A DNA stretch of 64,000 nt from Limisphaerales bacterium. Its GTDB lineage: Bacteria > Verrucomicrobiota > Verrucomicrobiia > Limisphaerales > UBA1100. The notes under the pieces were generated by a model, which ran no database searches, had not been told where the DNA came from, and was given only the letters and a program-made list of their open reading frames with translations. The stretch's first letter is position 1. Each line of letters starts with the position of its first letter. The DNA is taken from assembly GCA_014382585.1 (NCBI GenBank), contig JACNJL010000050.1:1-64000 (forward strand), read 5' to 3'. Below are positions 56,687 through 64,000 of the stretch, piece by piece. Made by a program: the position numbers and the translations under genes.

Positions 56687-58095
56687 CAACCAAAATCAAT
56701 CGCCGACACATGTTAAAGGGCCTTGGCACGGTGGGCATTGGCTTGCCGTTGATCGAAGAAATGATCGCAAGCAATGCATTGGGCGCGGCGAAGGCGGCGG
56801 TGCCGGTGCGGGCGTTTAATGTTTTTTTTGGACTGGGGATTCCGGCGCCCTTGCAGGCCGAGGGGTTTGCGGATGTGTTCGAGCCGTTGCAATCGCTCAG
56901 CAAAAAGTTGCTCATCCTGCGCAACGTGGATCACGTGCGCTGCGATGTGCGCGGGATCAATGCGCATTTTGATGGGGCAACCGGATCGTTTACCGCCCAA
57001 CCCGCGGGCGGCGAGGCCAAGGCGGGCGGGCCTTCAATTGATCAAGTGGTGCGGCACGCGCATCATCCCAAAGGGTTGCCGACCGGGATGGTTCCCACGC
57101 TGGTGGGCGGCACGTTTTTCCGGCGCAGTCGCGTGGGGCGCTATCATCACAGTTATAATCTCGATGGCACGGTGGCGGCGCGGATGCAGGAAAAACCACG
57201 CGATTTATTTGACCGCGTGTTTGGCACATTCGGCGGCACCAACAATGCCGATGCCCGCGCGCAACGGCTCAAGCGCAGTGTGCTCGATTCGGTGGTGGAT
57301 CAATATCGTTTTTACAGCGGCCCCAACTCACCGTTGGGCGCGGCTTCCAAATCGCGCGTGAAGGATCATCTCGATCGCATTCGGGAATTCGAGCAACGCG
57401 CCTTTGCGATGCAGCATCAAAAAGGTAACCCCGGATTGCCGCCGCGCTCGCGCGTGCCCCACGGTGGGCCGGCCGATCCGGGCGGCGAAGGCATCGATAT
57501 TACGCTGGAGGAACTCACCACCGAATGGCGGTTGCTCGCCGATCTTTATGCGTTGGCGATTGAAATGGATCGCGCGCGGTTTGGCTCAATCACCTTCCTC
57601 GCCGCGGGCGAACGCATTCGCCTCACGGGCAATTATAAATTCAATGGCCGTTCGCGCTTCACATTTGATGATTCAAAAATGCATCGGCGCGGTGGCTCGG
57701 CCGGTTGCAGCCACGAGTGGTGGCACAAGTTCAACGAAACGAAAAAGAACGAGCAGCTCCGCGCCCACGCACATTTGAAGATGAATGAGGTGGCGTATTT
57801 TTTGAAACGGCTCGACAGCACGAAGGAATCAAACGGCCGCAGCATTTTGGAAAACTCTATGATCACGATTTCAACCGAATCGGGCGATGGCCGCCACAAC
57901 GATGTGAAGCGCGAGCTATCGGGAATTTTCCACGCCATCACCGGCGCCAACGACCGCTTCAAGACCGGCCAAATCATGGACGTGAAAGCCGAAGGCATTG
58001 ACGTTTACAACACGATGCTCGGCGCGATGGGCGCGAAGACGCGGCTTGGCCCGGCCAACCGTCAGGGTAAATCCGTCGATGGAATTCGGGTTTAG
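56683..58095 (+). CDS. DUF1552 protein, Tat-exported
   Basis: Protein of 470 residues with a twin-arginine signal (INRRHMLKGLGTVGIGLPL). It is the most divergent of the five DUF1552 proteins: in place of HxxSHH it has GCSHEWWHKF. DFLAAGERIRL-like and MITISTESGDGRHND segments keep the family core. The N-terminus has GLGIPAPLQAEGFADVFEPL instead of the ..GFGVT..W.P pattern of the left-hand copies. It is translationally coupled to the upstream LamG-DUF1592 gene. Confidence 0.85.
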   Translation: MTTKINRRHMLKGLGTVGIGLPLIEEMIASNALGAAKAAVPVRAFNVFFGLGIPAPLQAEGFADVFEPLQSLSKKLLILRNVDHVRCDVRGINAHFDGATGSFTAQPAGGEAKAGGPSIDQVVRHAHHPKGLPTGMVPTLVGGTFFRRSRVGRYHHSYNLDGTVAARMQEKPRDLFDRVFGTFGGTNNADARAQRLKRSVLDSVVDQYRFYSGPNSPLGAASKSRVKDHLDRIREFEQRAFAMQHQKGNPGLPPRSRVPHGGPADPGGEGIDITLEELTTEWRLLADLYALAIEMDRARFGSITFLAAGERIRLTGNYKFNGRSRFTFDDSKMHRRGGSAGCSHEWWHKFNETKKNEQLRAHAHLKMNEVAYFLKRLDSTKESNGRSILENSMITISTESGDGRHNDVKRELSGIFHAITGANDRFKTGQIMDVKAEGIDVYNTMLGAMGAKTRLGPANRQGKSVDGIRV

Positions 58096-58110
58096 ATCGC
58101 TTAGATCCGA

Positions 58111-59025
58111 TTAGGCTGCCGCAGCCTTGAGGGCTTTTTGGATCAGCGCTTTGGTTTTGAGCGCGCCCTGGATGGGATCCACGCCGCCGCCTTCGAACTC
58201 GATCGAGATGACACCGGAGTAGTCGGACTCATAAATGATCTTCAGCATCCGATAGTAGTCAGTATTGGTTTCATTGCCTTTGGCATCGAACTTCAATGCC
58301 TTGGCGCACACGGCCGGAGCAAAGGGGAGGCTTTTGGTAACGCCTTCGTAACGGTTGTACCGGCCAAAGTTGTTGAAGTCAGGCAACAGACCCGCATTGG
58401 GACGGTTGATCTTTTTCATCGCAGCCAGAAGCCAATCCGGATCCTGTGAATTGCCGCCATGGGGCTCGATCACAATCTTCACTTGGGTGCCTTTGGCATA
58501 ATCACACAAAGCACCCAACCCCTTGGCGGCTTGATCAAGATTCTCATCGCGATCACCTCCCGATCGGCAATTAACACGAATCGCATCACAGCCAAGTTGC
58601 GCAGCGCAATCCACCCAGCCCTTGTGTTCATCAATCGCGCGGGTCCGTGCCTTGGCATCCCGCGAATCAAGCTGGTTCTTGGCATCGACCAAAATGAGGA
58701 CATTTTTCATACCCTCACCCGTGGTCCGCTTAACCAACTCCTTCATGTATGATTGATTAGTATGCTTCCCGTTAAAAGGTCGGTTCCAGTACTCAATATA
58801 AGTGATGCCCAACTTCTCCTTGGCCAACGCGGGATAGTCCAAGTGGTCGAGTTTCCCGGCCCCAATCCAGCGGTGGAACGTATATTCCTGAATACCAATT
58901 TGAAAACGGTTCGGATCATTCTTGTCCTTGGCCAAAAGTGTGGGTGCGAATGAAATTACCGGCGCAGCCAGTGCGGTATTACGAATAAAGGTCCGTCGAG
59001 AGAGTGATTGCATGCGCGAAACCAT
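58111..59025 (-). CDS. Exported sugar phosphate isomerase/epimerase-like TIM barrel
   Basis: Protein of 304 residues with a twin-arginine signal (SRRTFIRNTALAAPVISFAP). It has the xylose-isomerase-like TIM-barrel pattern: IGIQEYTFHRW at the start, VKIVIEPHGGNS with a metal-binding Glu, GLLPDFNNF with a metal-binding Asp and GVISIEFEGG at the end. The position where a histidine usually sits (HxK) reads CAKALKFD. Exported members are common in PVC genomes and act on free sugars or derivatives; the substrate is unknown. It lies 94 nt downstream of the 63998-59120 sulfatase cluster. Confidence 0.85.
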   Translation of the reverse strand: MVSRMQSLSRRTFIRNTALAAPVISFAPTLLAKDKNDPNRFQIGIQEYTFHRWIGAGKLDHLDYPALAKEKLGITYIEYWNRPFNGKHTNQSYMKELVKRTTGEGMKNVLILVDAKNQLDSRDAKARTRAIDEHKGWVDCAAQLGCDAIRVNCRSGGDRDENLDQAAKGLGALCDYAKGTQVKIVIEPHGGNSQDPDWLLAAMKKINRPNAGLLPDFNNFGRYNRYEGVTKSLPFAPAVCAKALKFDAKGNETNTDYYRMLKIIYESDYSGVISIEFEGGGVDPIQGALKTKALIQKALKAAAA

Positions 59026-59119
59026 GACGCACCGACCGGAAAAAAGGAAGCTCTGTTGGGTTTTTTAACGCTTATGGAGACCCTTGCAAACCTGTCGAGG
59101 AATGTGCCGAGGAGGATTT

Positions 59120-60625
59120 TTACTTATTCTTTTTTGGTTTGCGCCCGTCGCGTGACACCGGCTCTGGATATTTAGCCAGTGTGGCCGCTAATTGCCTCAC
59201 CAACGCCGGTTTCTGCTTGGCCAGGTTCACTGTTTCTACGCTTCCCGTGGAGTAATCGTATAACTCATATTCTGCTTTATTGACCGGCTCGCCGGGGTTG
59301 CGCCATTCCACCAACCGGTAGCGTTCAGTACGAATCGCGCGCCCTAACCGCCGGCGCGGGTAAGCATGAAAGGCATGGTCCCGCACCCGTGCTTTAGAGT
59401 TTTTCAATACCGGCACGAGACTTTTTCCATCAATGGACTGTGGACCCTTGGGCGAAGGCAAACCGGCTAGTTCAGCAACCGTCGGGTAAATATCCACCGT
59501 CTCAGCCAGTTGCCGGGTAACGCTGCCCGCCTTGGCCACGCCCGGTGCCACAATCAGAATGGGAATGCGGTTGGCCTGCTCATAGTTCGTATGCTTAGTC
59601 CAAATACTTAAGTCACCCAGGTGCCAGCCGTGGTCCCCCCAAAGAACGACAATGGTGTTATCCTCCAATCCCAATTGTTTAAGTGCTGCTGTTACTCTAC
59701 CAATCTGCACATCCACATAGGCTGTACTCGCATAATATCCATGAATGAGTTCACGTGTAAGTGCCTCATCTACCTGTCCATTGACCGGCACCGGTTTGTA
59801 GGCAGAGATTTCACCCGCTTTTTTCAATGCCACCGGTGGAGCGTCCTTAGGAAAAGTTTTAATCTTGGGCATGGGCAACTTGGCCGGATCAAACATGTCC
59901 CAGTATTTTTTTGGCGCGGAAAACGGCAGATGCGGGCGCACGAAACCGGCAGTAATAAAGAAGGGGATGCCACTCTTCTCACACCGCGCCTTGGCAGCCT
60001 GCAACCGAGCAATCGTTTCAGTTGCCACGCGGCCATCGGCATAATCATCATCTTTTGCCACCGGAGCTTCAAATGCCGCGCCCCGCGGCAATGAACGAAT
60101 GCTTCCAAGCTTCTGATTGGTGAAGAGAGCCTCCTCACGGGTGAGCTTGCCGCCATCGGTACTCTCAGGATCAAGATACTCAATTACCTTGTCATGAAAA
60201 TGAGGGATGCTGAAGGACTTGGGATCACCGAGATTACCATGACCAATATGAAACACCTTGCCCAACGATTCAGTGCGGTAACCGTGCATTGCAAAATACT
60301 GCGGCATGGTCACCGCATTGGGTAAAACCCGACGCAACTGGCTCCCCAGTCCATAAAGGCCCGTGGAGGTGGAGTGCGAACCCAACATCAACGTAAAGCG
60401 TGAGGGAGCACACACCGCCTGATTGCAGTAGGCCAAATCAAACCGCATCCCGCGCTTCGCCAAAGCATCCATGGCCGGGGTAATCGCATGCTTGTCCTCA
60501 TAGCAACCCATAGCCGGCTTCAAATCATCGACTAGTATCAAGAGCACATTCGGTTTTTCAGCGTGGAGGAACCCCGAAAGAAAAAGGAGAGGAAAAAAAG
60601 TTTTGATTTGGATCAATCTTATCAT
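59120..60625 (-). CDS. Sulfatase (CAPSR type), iduronate-2-sulfatase-like
   Basis: Secreted sulfatase of 501 residues; ATG 60625 (MIRLIQIKTFFPLLFLSG) overlaps the upstream stop by 4 nt and gives the signal peptide. ILVDDLKPAMGCYED and VCAPSRFTLMLG (formylglycine at C72) are typical of the iduronate-2-sulfatase-like group, as are FFITAGFVRPHLPFSAP and ASTAYVDVQIG. WGDHGWHLGDLSIWTKH completes the site. It is co-transcribed with the longer sulfatase upstream. Confidence 0.93.
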   Translation of the reverse strand: MIRLIQIKTFFPLLFLSGFLHAEKPNVLLILVDDLKPAMGCYEDKHAITPAMDALAKRGMRFDLAYCNQAVCAPSRFTLMLGSHSTSTGLYGLGSQLRRVLPNAVTMPQYFAMHGYRTESLGKVFHIGHGNLGDPKSFSIPHFHDKVIEYLDPESTDGGKLTREEALFTNQKLGSIRSLPRGAAFEAPVAKDDDYADGRVATETIARLQAAKARCEKSGIPFFITAGFVRPHLPFSAPKKYWDMFDPAKLPMPKIKTFPKDAPPVALKKAGEISAYKPVPVNGQVDEALTRELIHGYYASTAYVDVQIGRVTAALKQLGLEDNTIVVLWGDHGWHLGDLSIWTKHTNYEQANRIPILIVAPGVAKAGSVTRQLAETVDIYPTVAELAGLPSPKGPQSIDGKSLVPVLKNSKARVRDHAFHAYPRRRLGRAIRTERYRLVEWRNPGEPVNKAEYELYDYSTGSVETVNLAKQKPALVRQLAATLAKYPEPVSRDGRKPKKNK

Positions 60626-62745
60626 TTTAAAATCCGTACTGAGATGGCACCCAAACGCCACTGACCCGCCGTCTCCACTCCGTAATGCGGACTGCTATCC
60701 AATTTCAAGGTTTGACCGGCACGCAGCACCCCCAGATCACTAATGACCCCCTCTTGAGTCTTCGCGTCATTATCGGCGTCCACACAATAGATAGCCAACG
60801 GTGCCGCCTTACCCATTTGGTAGAATCCACCACACACACCCTTGCCCGCCACAATCGCCACTGATTCGACAATGACATCCTTATCAAATTGAATGTGGAG
60901 AGATTCCCCGCCATCCACCTGTTCAAACTTTCCGCCACTTAATCCAAGTCCGCGAAAGTTGGGACTGATGGTGACACCCTGCTCGCCTTTGCCGATCACG
61001 GTGATGCTTAACCACTTCGATTTCATAACGAGACGGTTCGATTTAGCGGGTTTGAACAAGTCATCGAGCCGGTTTCCCTTGTCTTCTTTGCGCCAATCGA
61101 ACGTGACGCGTTTTTCTGTGCCGGCATCGATCAGACGATTGCCACCGACGCTGCGATAGAGAAGCGCCTGTTGCCCGAGATGTGCGACTAAAGGTTTCAG
61201 GTCGGTGTCATCGATCCGGTTTATCTTCTCCCATTGATCGTCGGCAAGATTGAAGAGTTCGTAGGGTTCAGCCTTGCCCTCGCGAAGCAGTTTAGCATTG
61301 AAGAAGATCTTCCATTGTCCGGTGAATGTTTTGCCATCCACCTCCGGTGAATCCAATCGCATGGCGACGACAGCCGGGTCTTCCTTGGCTTCCTTGTGAT
61401 CATTAAAGAATAACGGCGGGCGGCTCTTAAACTCAGCACCACTCCGCATCGACTCCAAAACGCTCACACTATCTTCAGCACCCTTCGCACCCTTGGCTAG
61501 GTCAGGGAGCTGACTATCTATTATCTCAGCGAACGTGGCATACATATCGGTCAACCCAATCACCGAACGATTTATTTTTCCGGGAGTTGAAGCTTTACCA
61601 TCCCCAACCCGACCTGCTGGCCAAGCAGCGATGAAAGGCACCCGGTGCCCTCCCTCATAACAACTCCCCTTGTTACTGCGAAAGGGGCCGGTGGCAATGT
61701 TGCTGTTTTTTTCCGCCCCGTTATCACTGGTAAAAATGACCAAGGTATTTTCAATCAACCGGCTCTCTGGCTGTCTTGGATCGGGTGTTGCCTTCAACCA
61801 GTCGATTAGTCGCCCCAAAGCCACGTCATTTTCATAAAGGTAATCATGCCGTGCATCCATGGGTGCCCCGCTTTTGGTACGGGCTGCACCCGCCACCGGT
61901 TTGCCCCCGATTTTATCATCGGGTGTATAAGGGGTATGGTTGGAATTAGCGGGGTAATATAAAAAGAAAGGCCGCATTCTCGTTCCCTTCTCTTGAATAT
62001 GGCCATTCAAAAACTCCAGTGCATGATCTGAATGGCGACTACCCAGCTTCTTTAAAATGTAAGCCTTGGGCCCGCCGGCCACCAATTGCTTTCCATTCTT
62101 GGTCGCCCCAATCGCAACGCGCCCATGAATATGGCCGGGGCCCACCGCTTGATTTGGGTTATTACGCTTGGCTCGGTTCCTGTGTGCCGCATCAGGGCCT
62201 GAAGTCCCGTGAGAACGGGAGGTAAACCGCGCAAAATCAAACCCATGATCCAGAGGCGTCGTATGTAAAGGCTGGCTAAGATCCGCATCCTGCCAACCCG
62301 CTGCTGGCTTCCCGTTACGTTGGCGGTAACGCAGACCCACATGCCATTTCCCTACCATGCCGGTGCCGTATCCTGAATCACGTAACATTGTTGCGAGGGT
62401 TGGCCTGCCCGCTTCAATCATAGGATCTCCTTGAGCCCCGAAAAGGACCCACCATTTCATCCGGCTGCGCCATGGATAACGACCCGTAAGCAGCCCATAA
62501 CGAGTGGGCGTACAGCGTGAGGAGGGCGTATGAGCATCAGTAAACCGCACACCCATCCGCGCCAACCGTTCCATCTGCGGCGTGTGCAACTGCACGTTAT
62601 CGGCGTTGCCCGTAAAATCCTGAAAGGCGCTGGTATCGCCCATCCCCATATCATCAGCCATGAAGAAAATGATATTGGGCTTATCAGCTGCACGAACGGA
62701 CAACGCAACCAGACAGAGAATCAAAAAAAAACGGATCACGGGCAA
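60622..62745 (-). CDS. Large sulfatase with C-terminal extension (CTPTR type)
   Basis: Secreted sulfatase of 707 residues (signal ending VRAA), some 200 longer than its relatives here. MADDMGMGDTSAFQD and CTPTRYGLLTGRYPWRS (formylglycine at C78) are canonical, plus VGKWHVGLRYR and FTSDNGAEKNS. The extra C-terminal ~170 residues after ALLYRSVGGNRLIDAG form a beta-rich domain (WLSITVIGKGEQGVTISPN, GGESLHIQFDKDVIVESVAI), possibly a binding module. It sits 15 nt after the SnoaL-like gene. Confidence 0.92.
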   Translation of the reverse strand: MPVIRFFLILCLVALSVRAADKPNIIFFMADDMGMGDTSAFQDFTGNADNVQLHTPQMERLARMGVRFTDAHTPSSRCTPTRYGLLTGRYPWRSRMKWWVLFGAQGDPMIEAGRPTLATMLRDSGYGTGMVGKWHVGLRYRQRNGKPAAGWQDADLSQPLHTTPLDHGFDFARFTSRSHGTSGPDAAHRNRAKRNNPNQAVGPGHIHGRVAIGATKNGKQLVAGGPKAYILKKLGSRHSDHALEFLNGHIQEKGTRMRPFFLYYPANSNHTPYTPDDKIGGKPVAGAARTKSGAPMDARHDYLYENDVALGRLIDWLKATPDPRQPESRLIENTLVIFTSDNGAEKNSNIATGPFRSNKGSCYEGGHRVPFIAAWPAGRVGDGKASTPGKINRSVIGLTDMYATFAEIIDSQLPDLAKGAKGAEDSVSVLESMRSGAEFKSRPPLFFNDHKEAKEDPAVVAMRLDSPEVDGKTFTGQWKIFFNAKLLREGKAEPYELFNLADDQWEKINRIDDTDLKPLVAHLGQQALLYRSVGGNRLIDAGTEKRVTFDWRKEDKGNRLDDLFKPAKSNRLVMKSKWLSITVIGKGEQGVTISPNFRGLGLSGGKFEQVDGGESLHIQFDKDVIVESVAIVAGKGVCGGFYQMGKAAPLAIYCVDADNDAKTQEGVISDLGVLRAGQTLKLDSSPHYGVETAGQWRLGAISVRILK

Positions 62746-62760
62746 CAGCCTGCCCGAAAG

Positions 62761-63192
62761 TTAAACCGGTGGCAACTCCACGCCGATCTGTTCAAAAATA
62801 CCGCGGGGGGCTCCCCCGGGAATGGGATCGGGACGAATTTCAGTCAGGCCAGCTTCACTCACGCGGTAAAAAAAATGATGCGGCGGAATCCTCACGGATT
62901 TACCAGTAGCCTCCACGGCATCAAAGTCAGGAAAAGACAGCGTGCCTGTGTGGGTACCGCCTTGCCGCCAGAGTACAGCAAAAGAACGATCCTCAAGCGG
63001 TTCAGGTTCGTCATGATCATAATTCCAATCAGGAAATCCACGATAGAGTGCGGCTAGGAATTCCAGAATCATGGGTTTATCCATCGTCTTCGCCGGAGTG
63101 ACAAACCGAACTTCCTCGGCCAGTGATGCTCCGATTATCTCCACATCGTGCGCCTTGAGACCGGCCATGTACTGCGTCAGAAATTGACACAT
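62761..63192 (-). CDS. SnoaL-like (NTF2-fold) protein
   Basis: Protein of 143 residues from ATG 63192 (MCQFLTQYMAGLKAHD), which shares one base with the upstream stop codon; an open extension to 63276 lies inside the preceding gene. The helix-strand pattern (LEFLAALYRGFPDWNYDHDEP, FAVLWRQGGTHTGTL, PPHHFFYRVSEAGLTEIRPD) is that of SnoaL-like ester cyclases or related NTF2-fold proteins. The reaction is unknown. It has no signal peptide, so it probably works in the cytoplasm with the isochorismatase-like enzyme. Confidence 0.75.
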   Translation of the reverse strand: MCQFLTQYMAGLKAHDVEIIGASLAEEVRFVTPAKTMDKPMILEFLAALYRGFPDWNYDHDEPEPLEDRSFAVLWRQGGTHTGTLSFPDFDAVEATGKSVRIPPHHFFYRVSEAGLTEIRPDPIPGGAPRGIFEQIGVELPPV

Positions 63193-63998
63193 CACTTTCG
63201 GTATTTCTTGCGCTTGTCCTCTTTGAAGCGGAAGGCTCCCTGGCCGGTAATGTCCGTACTGGTGAATGACGGGCACCAGAATTTCTCAACATGCTCAATT
63301 ACCAGATCGGTCCCCGTGAAATGGTCGACACCCGGTGGTCTTTCCGGGTTGTACATCGTATCGGTCATGTCTCGCATCAGGGCCACGTTTTTGCCGAGCT
63401 TGACCATCTGGCGGATCGCAAACGGGCGACCGAGCACGCACATATTGAGGTGCACGCCACATAAAATGACATTGTCAATCTTCCGTTCTGCGAGCAAGTT
63501 GTAGGTCTCTTGGCCGCTGTCTGTTACAGCATCACCCTTGACCATAACGATCAGTTTGTTCTGGCGTTTCCATGCTTCGCGAATCTCGCACTTCTGCCCC
63601 TGGCAACTGCAACCCATGTCGGAGTCATCAATTGGCAGGACACCTTCATATTTTGGATCCGTCCAACACCAGGTTGTCCCCCAACGCAAGGCAGTTGAAA
63701 GCTTGACCGGGGCTTTTGTAAACGGAGCATTCCGTGCGAGCTCGCGTTGGGGTGTGTTCTTATAGAAATCGACCACGCTGCTCGGCGCATGGATGACGAA
63801 GATGCCCTGAGCGCGAGCGGCTTTGAGCACGGTGTTCAATGCCGGCGCCATCTCACCGACACGGCGCGAAGCTGACTTGCACCAATGATCGTCCCACATG
63901 TCGCAGACGATAATGGCGGTTTTTTCCGGCTTCCAAGTCACCCGTTCTATTTTCACCTTGGCATCGGCTCCACTTTTACTCAGGGAGCGCAAGTTGAG
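63192..63998 (-). CDS. Isochorismatase-family cysteine hydrolase, partial at 5' end
   Basis: The frame is open to the window edge and is probably truncated; a TTG at 63992 could be a start but codons continue upstream. The isochorismatase-like fold shows catalytic Asp in VCDMWDDHW (D31, counting from the TTG) and nucleophile C185 in GVHLNMCVLGRPFAI, with a lysine in VMVKGDA. Between them is a ~35-residue segment rich in cysteine (C109, C128, C130, C135; MGCSCQGQKCEI) not typical of the core family. It probably hydrolyses an amide or a related bond; the substrate is unknown. Confidence 0.85.
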   Translation of the reverse strand, partial: LNLRSLSKSGADAKVKIERVTWKPEKTAIIVCDMWDDHWCKSASRRVGEMAPALNTVLKAARAQGIFVIHAPSSVVDFYKNTPQRELARNAPFTKAPVKLSTALRWGTTWCWTDPKYEGVLPIDDSDMGCSCQGQKCEIREAWKRQNKLIVMVKGDAVTDSGQETYNLLAERKIDNVILCGVHLNMCVLGRPFAIRQMVKLGKNVALMRDMTDTMYNPERPPGVDHFTGTDLVIEHVEKFWCPSFTSTDITGQGAFRFKEDKRKKYRK

Positions 63999-64000
63999 CT

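Noticed and set aside
58114-58126. GGCTGCCGCAGCC palindrome between convergent genes, considered as a terminator
   Set aside because: It lies within the last codons of the isomerase gene, has almost no loop and no T-run.

Overview
The window reads as a piece of a PVC-superphylum bacterium, most likely a marine or aquatic member of the Verrucomicrobiota. Three things point there: eleven secreted sulfatases; five pairs of the planctomycete/verrucomicrobial protein families DUF1592 (diheme, 'planctomycete cytochrome C' type) and DUF1552; and a sigma/anti-sigma pair of the 'Rhodopirellula/Verrucomicrobium' ECF type. Phylum-level placement is inference, because the window holds no rRNA or marker gene. 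No tRNA, rRNA, CRISPR array, transposase or riboswitch was recognised.

Layout. (1) 92-18733, all minus strand, reads as one very long operon. It is headed by an ECF sigma factor and its membrane anti-sigma factor, followed by DUF1552, a DUF1592 lipoprotein, a secreted leucine-rich-repeat protein, a secreted EF-hand protein, two sulfatases, a propeller/heme protein, a ConA-like lectin protein and a second DUF1552/DUF1592 pair. A 36-nt motif with conserved spacing occurs twice, upstream of the sigma gene and upstream of the lectin gene. (2) 18990-20315 (+) is a cupin gene. (3) 20304-29074 (-) is a polysaccharide-utilisation-like operon: hypothetical protein, sulfatase, sialate O-acetylesterase family, a chimeric gene remnant, an alpha/beta esterase, and DUF1592 + DUF1552. 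(4) 29395-29868 (+) is an SRPBCC protein. (5) 29948-33888 (-) is a DUF1552/DUF1592 pair. (6) 34046-35551 (-) is a lone sulfatase bracketed by palindromic repeats. (7) 35686-40103 (-) is a tight operon of two sulfatases, a fuconolactonase-like hydrolase and KDPG aldolase. (8) 40210-42441 (+) is monomeric isocitrate dehydrogenase, followed by a 48-residue HicB-like protein. (9) 42983-44599 (+) is a second lone sulfatase bracketed by large nested palindromes. (10) 44934-52251 (-) is an operon of sulfatase, DUF1801 protein, pentaheme cytochrome, beta-propeller protein and a propeller-endonuclease/phosphatase fusion. (11) 52354-53987 holds a broken EEP gene (+) and a sulfatase (-). (12) 54086-58095 (+) is the fifth DUF1592/DUF1552 pair, with a LamG domain. 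(13) 58111-63998 (-) holds a sugar isomerase/epimerase, two sulfatases, a SnoaL-like protein and an isochorismatase-family protein that runs off the window.

How the genes may work together. Nearly every product is exported (Sec, Tat or lipoprotein signals). The content fits extracellular or periplasmic breakdown of sulfated, acetylated polysaccharides. Sulfatases and esterases would strip substituents, heme proteins (DUF1592, pentaheme cytochrome, PVC heme protein) would perform or accept oxidation, and the lactonase plus aldolase would catabolise released sugar acids. No recognisable glycoside hydrolase, polysaccharide lyase, TonB-dependent transporter or sulfatase-maturing enzyme is encoded here, so the backbone-cleaving step and sulfatase activation must lie elsewhere. 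The best candidate for an undescribed system is the recurrent, translationally coupled DUF1592-DUF1552 pair, whose DUF1592 partner carries a different putative carbohydrate-binding insert in several copies.
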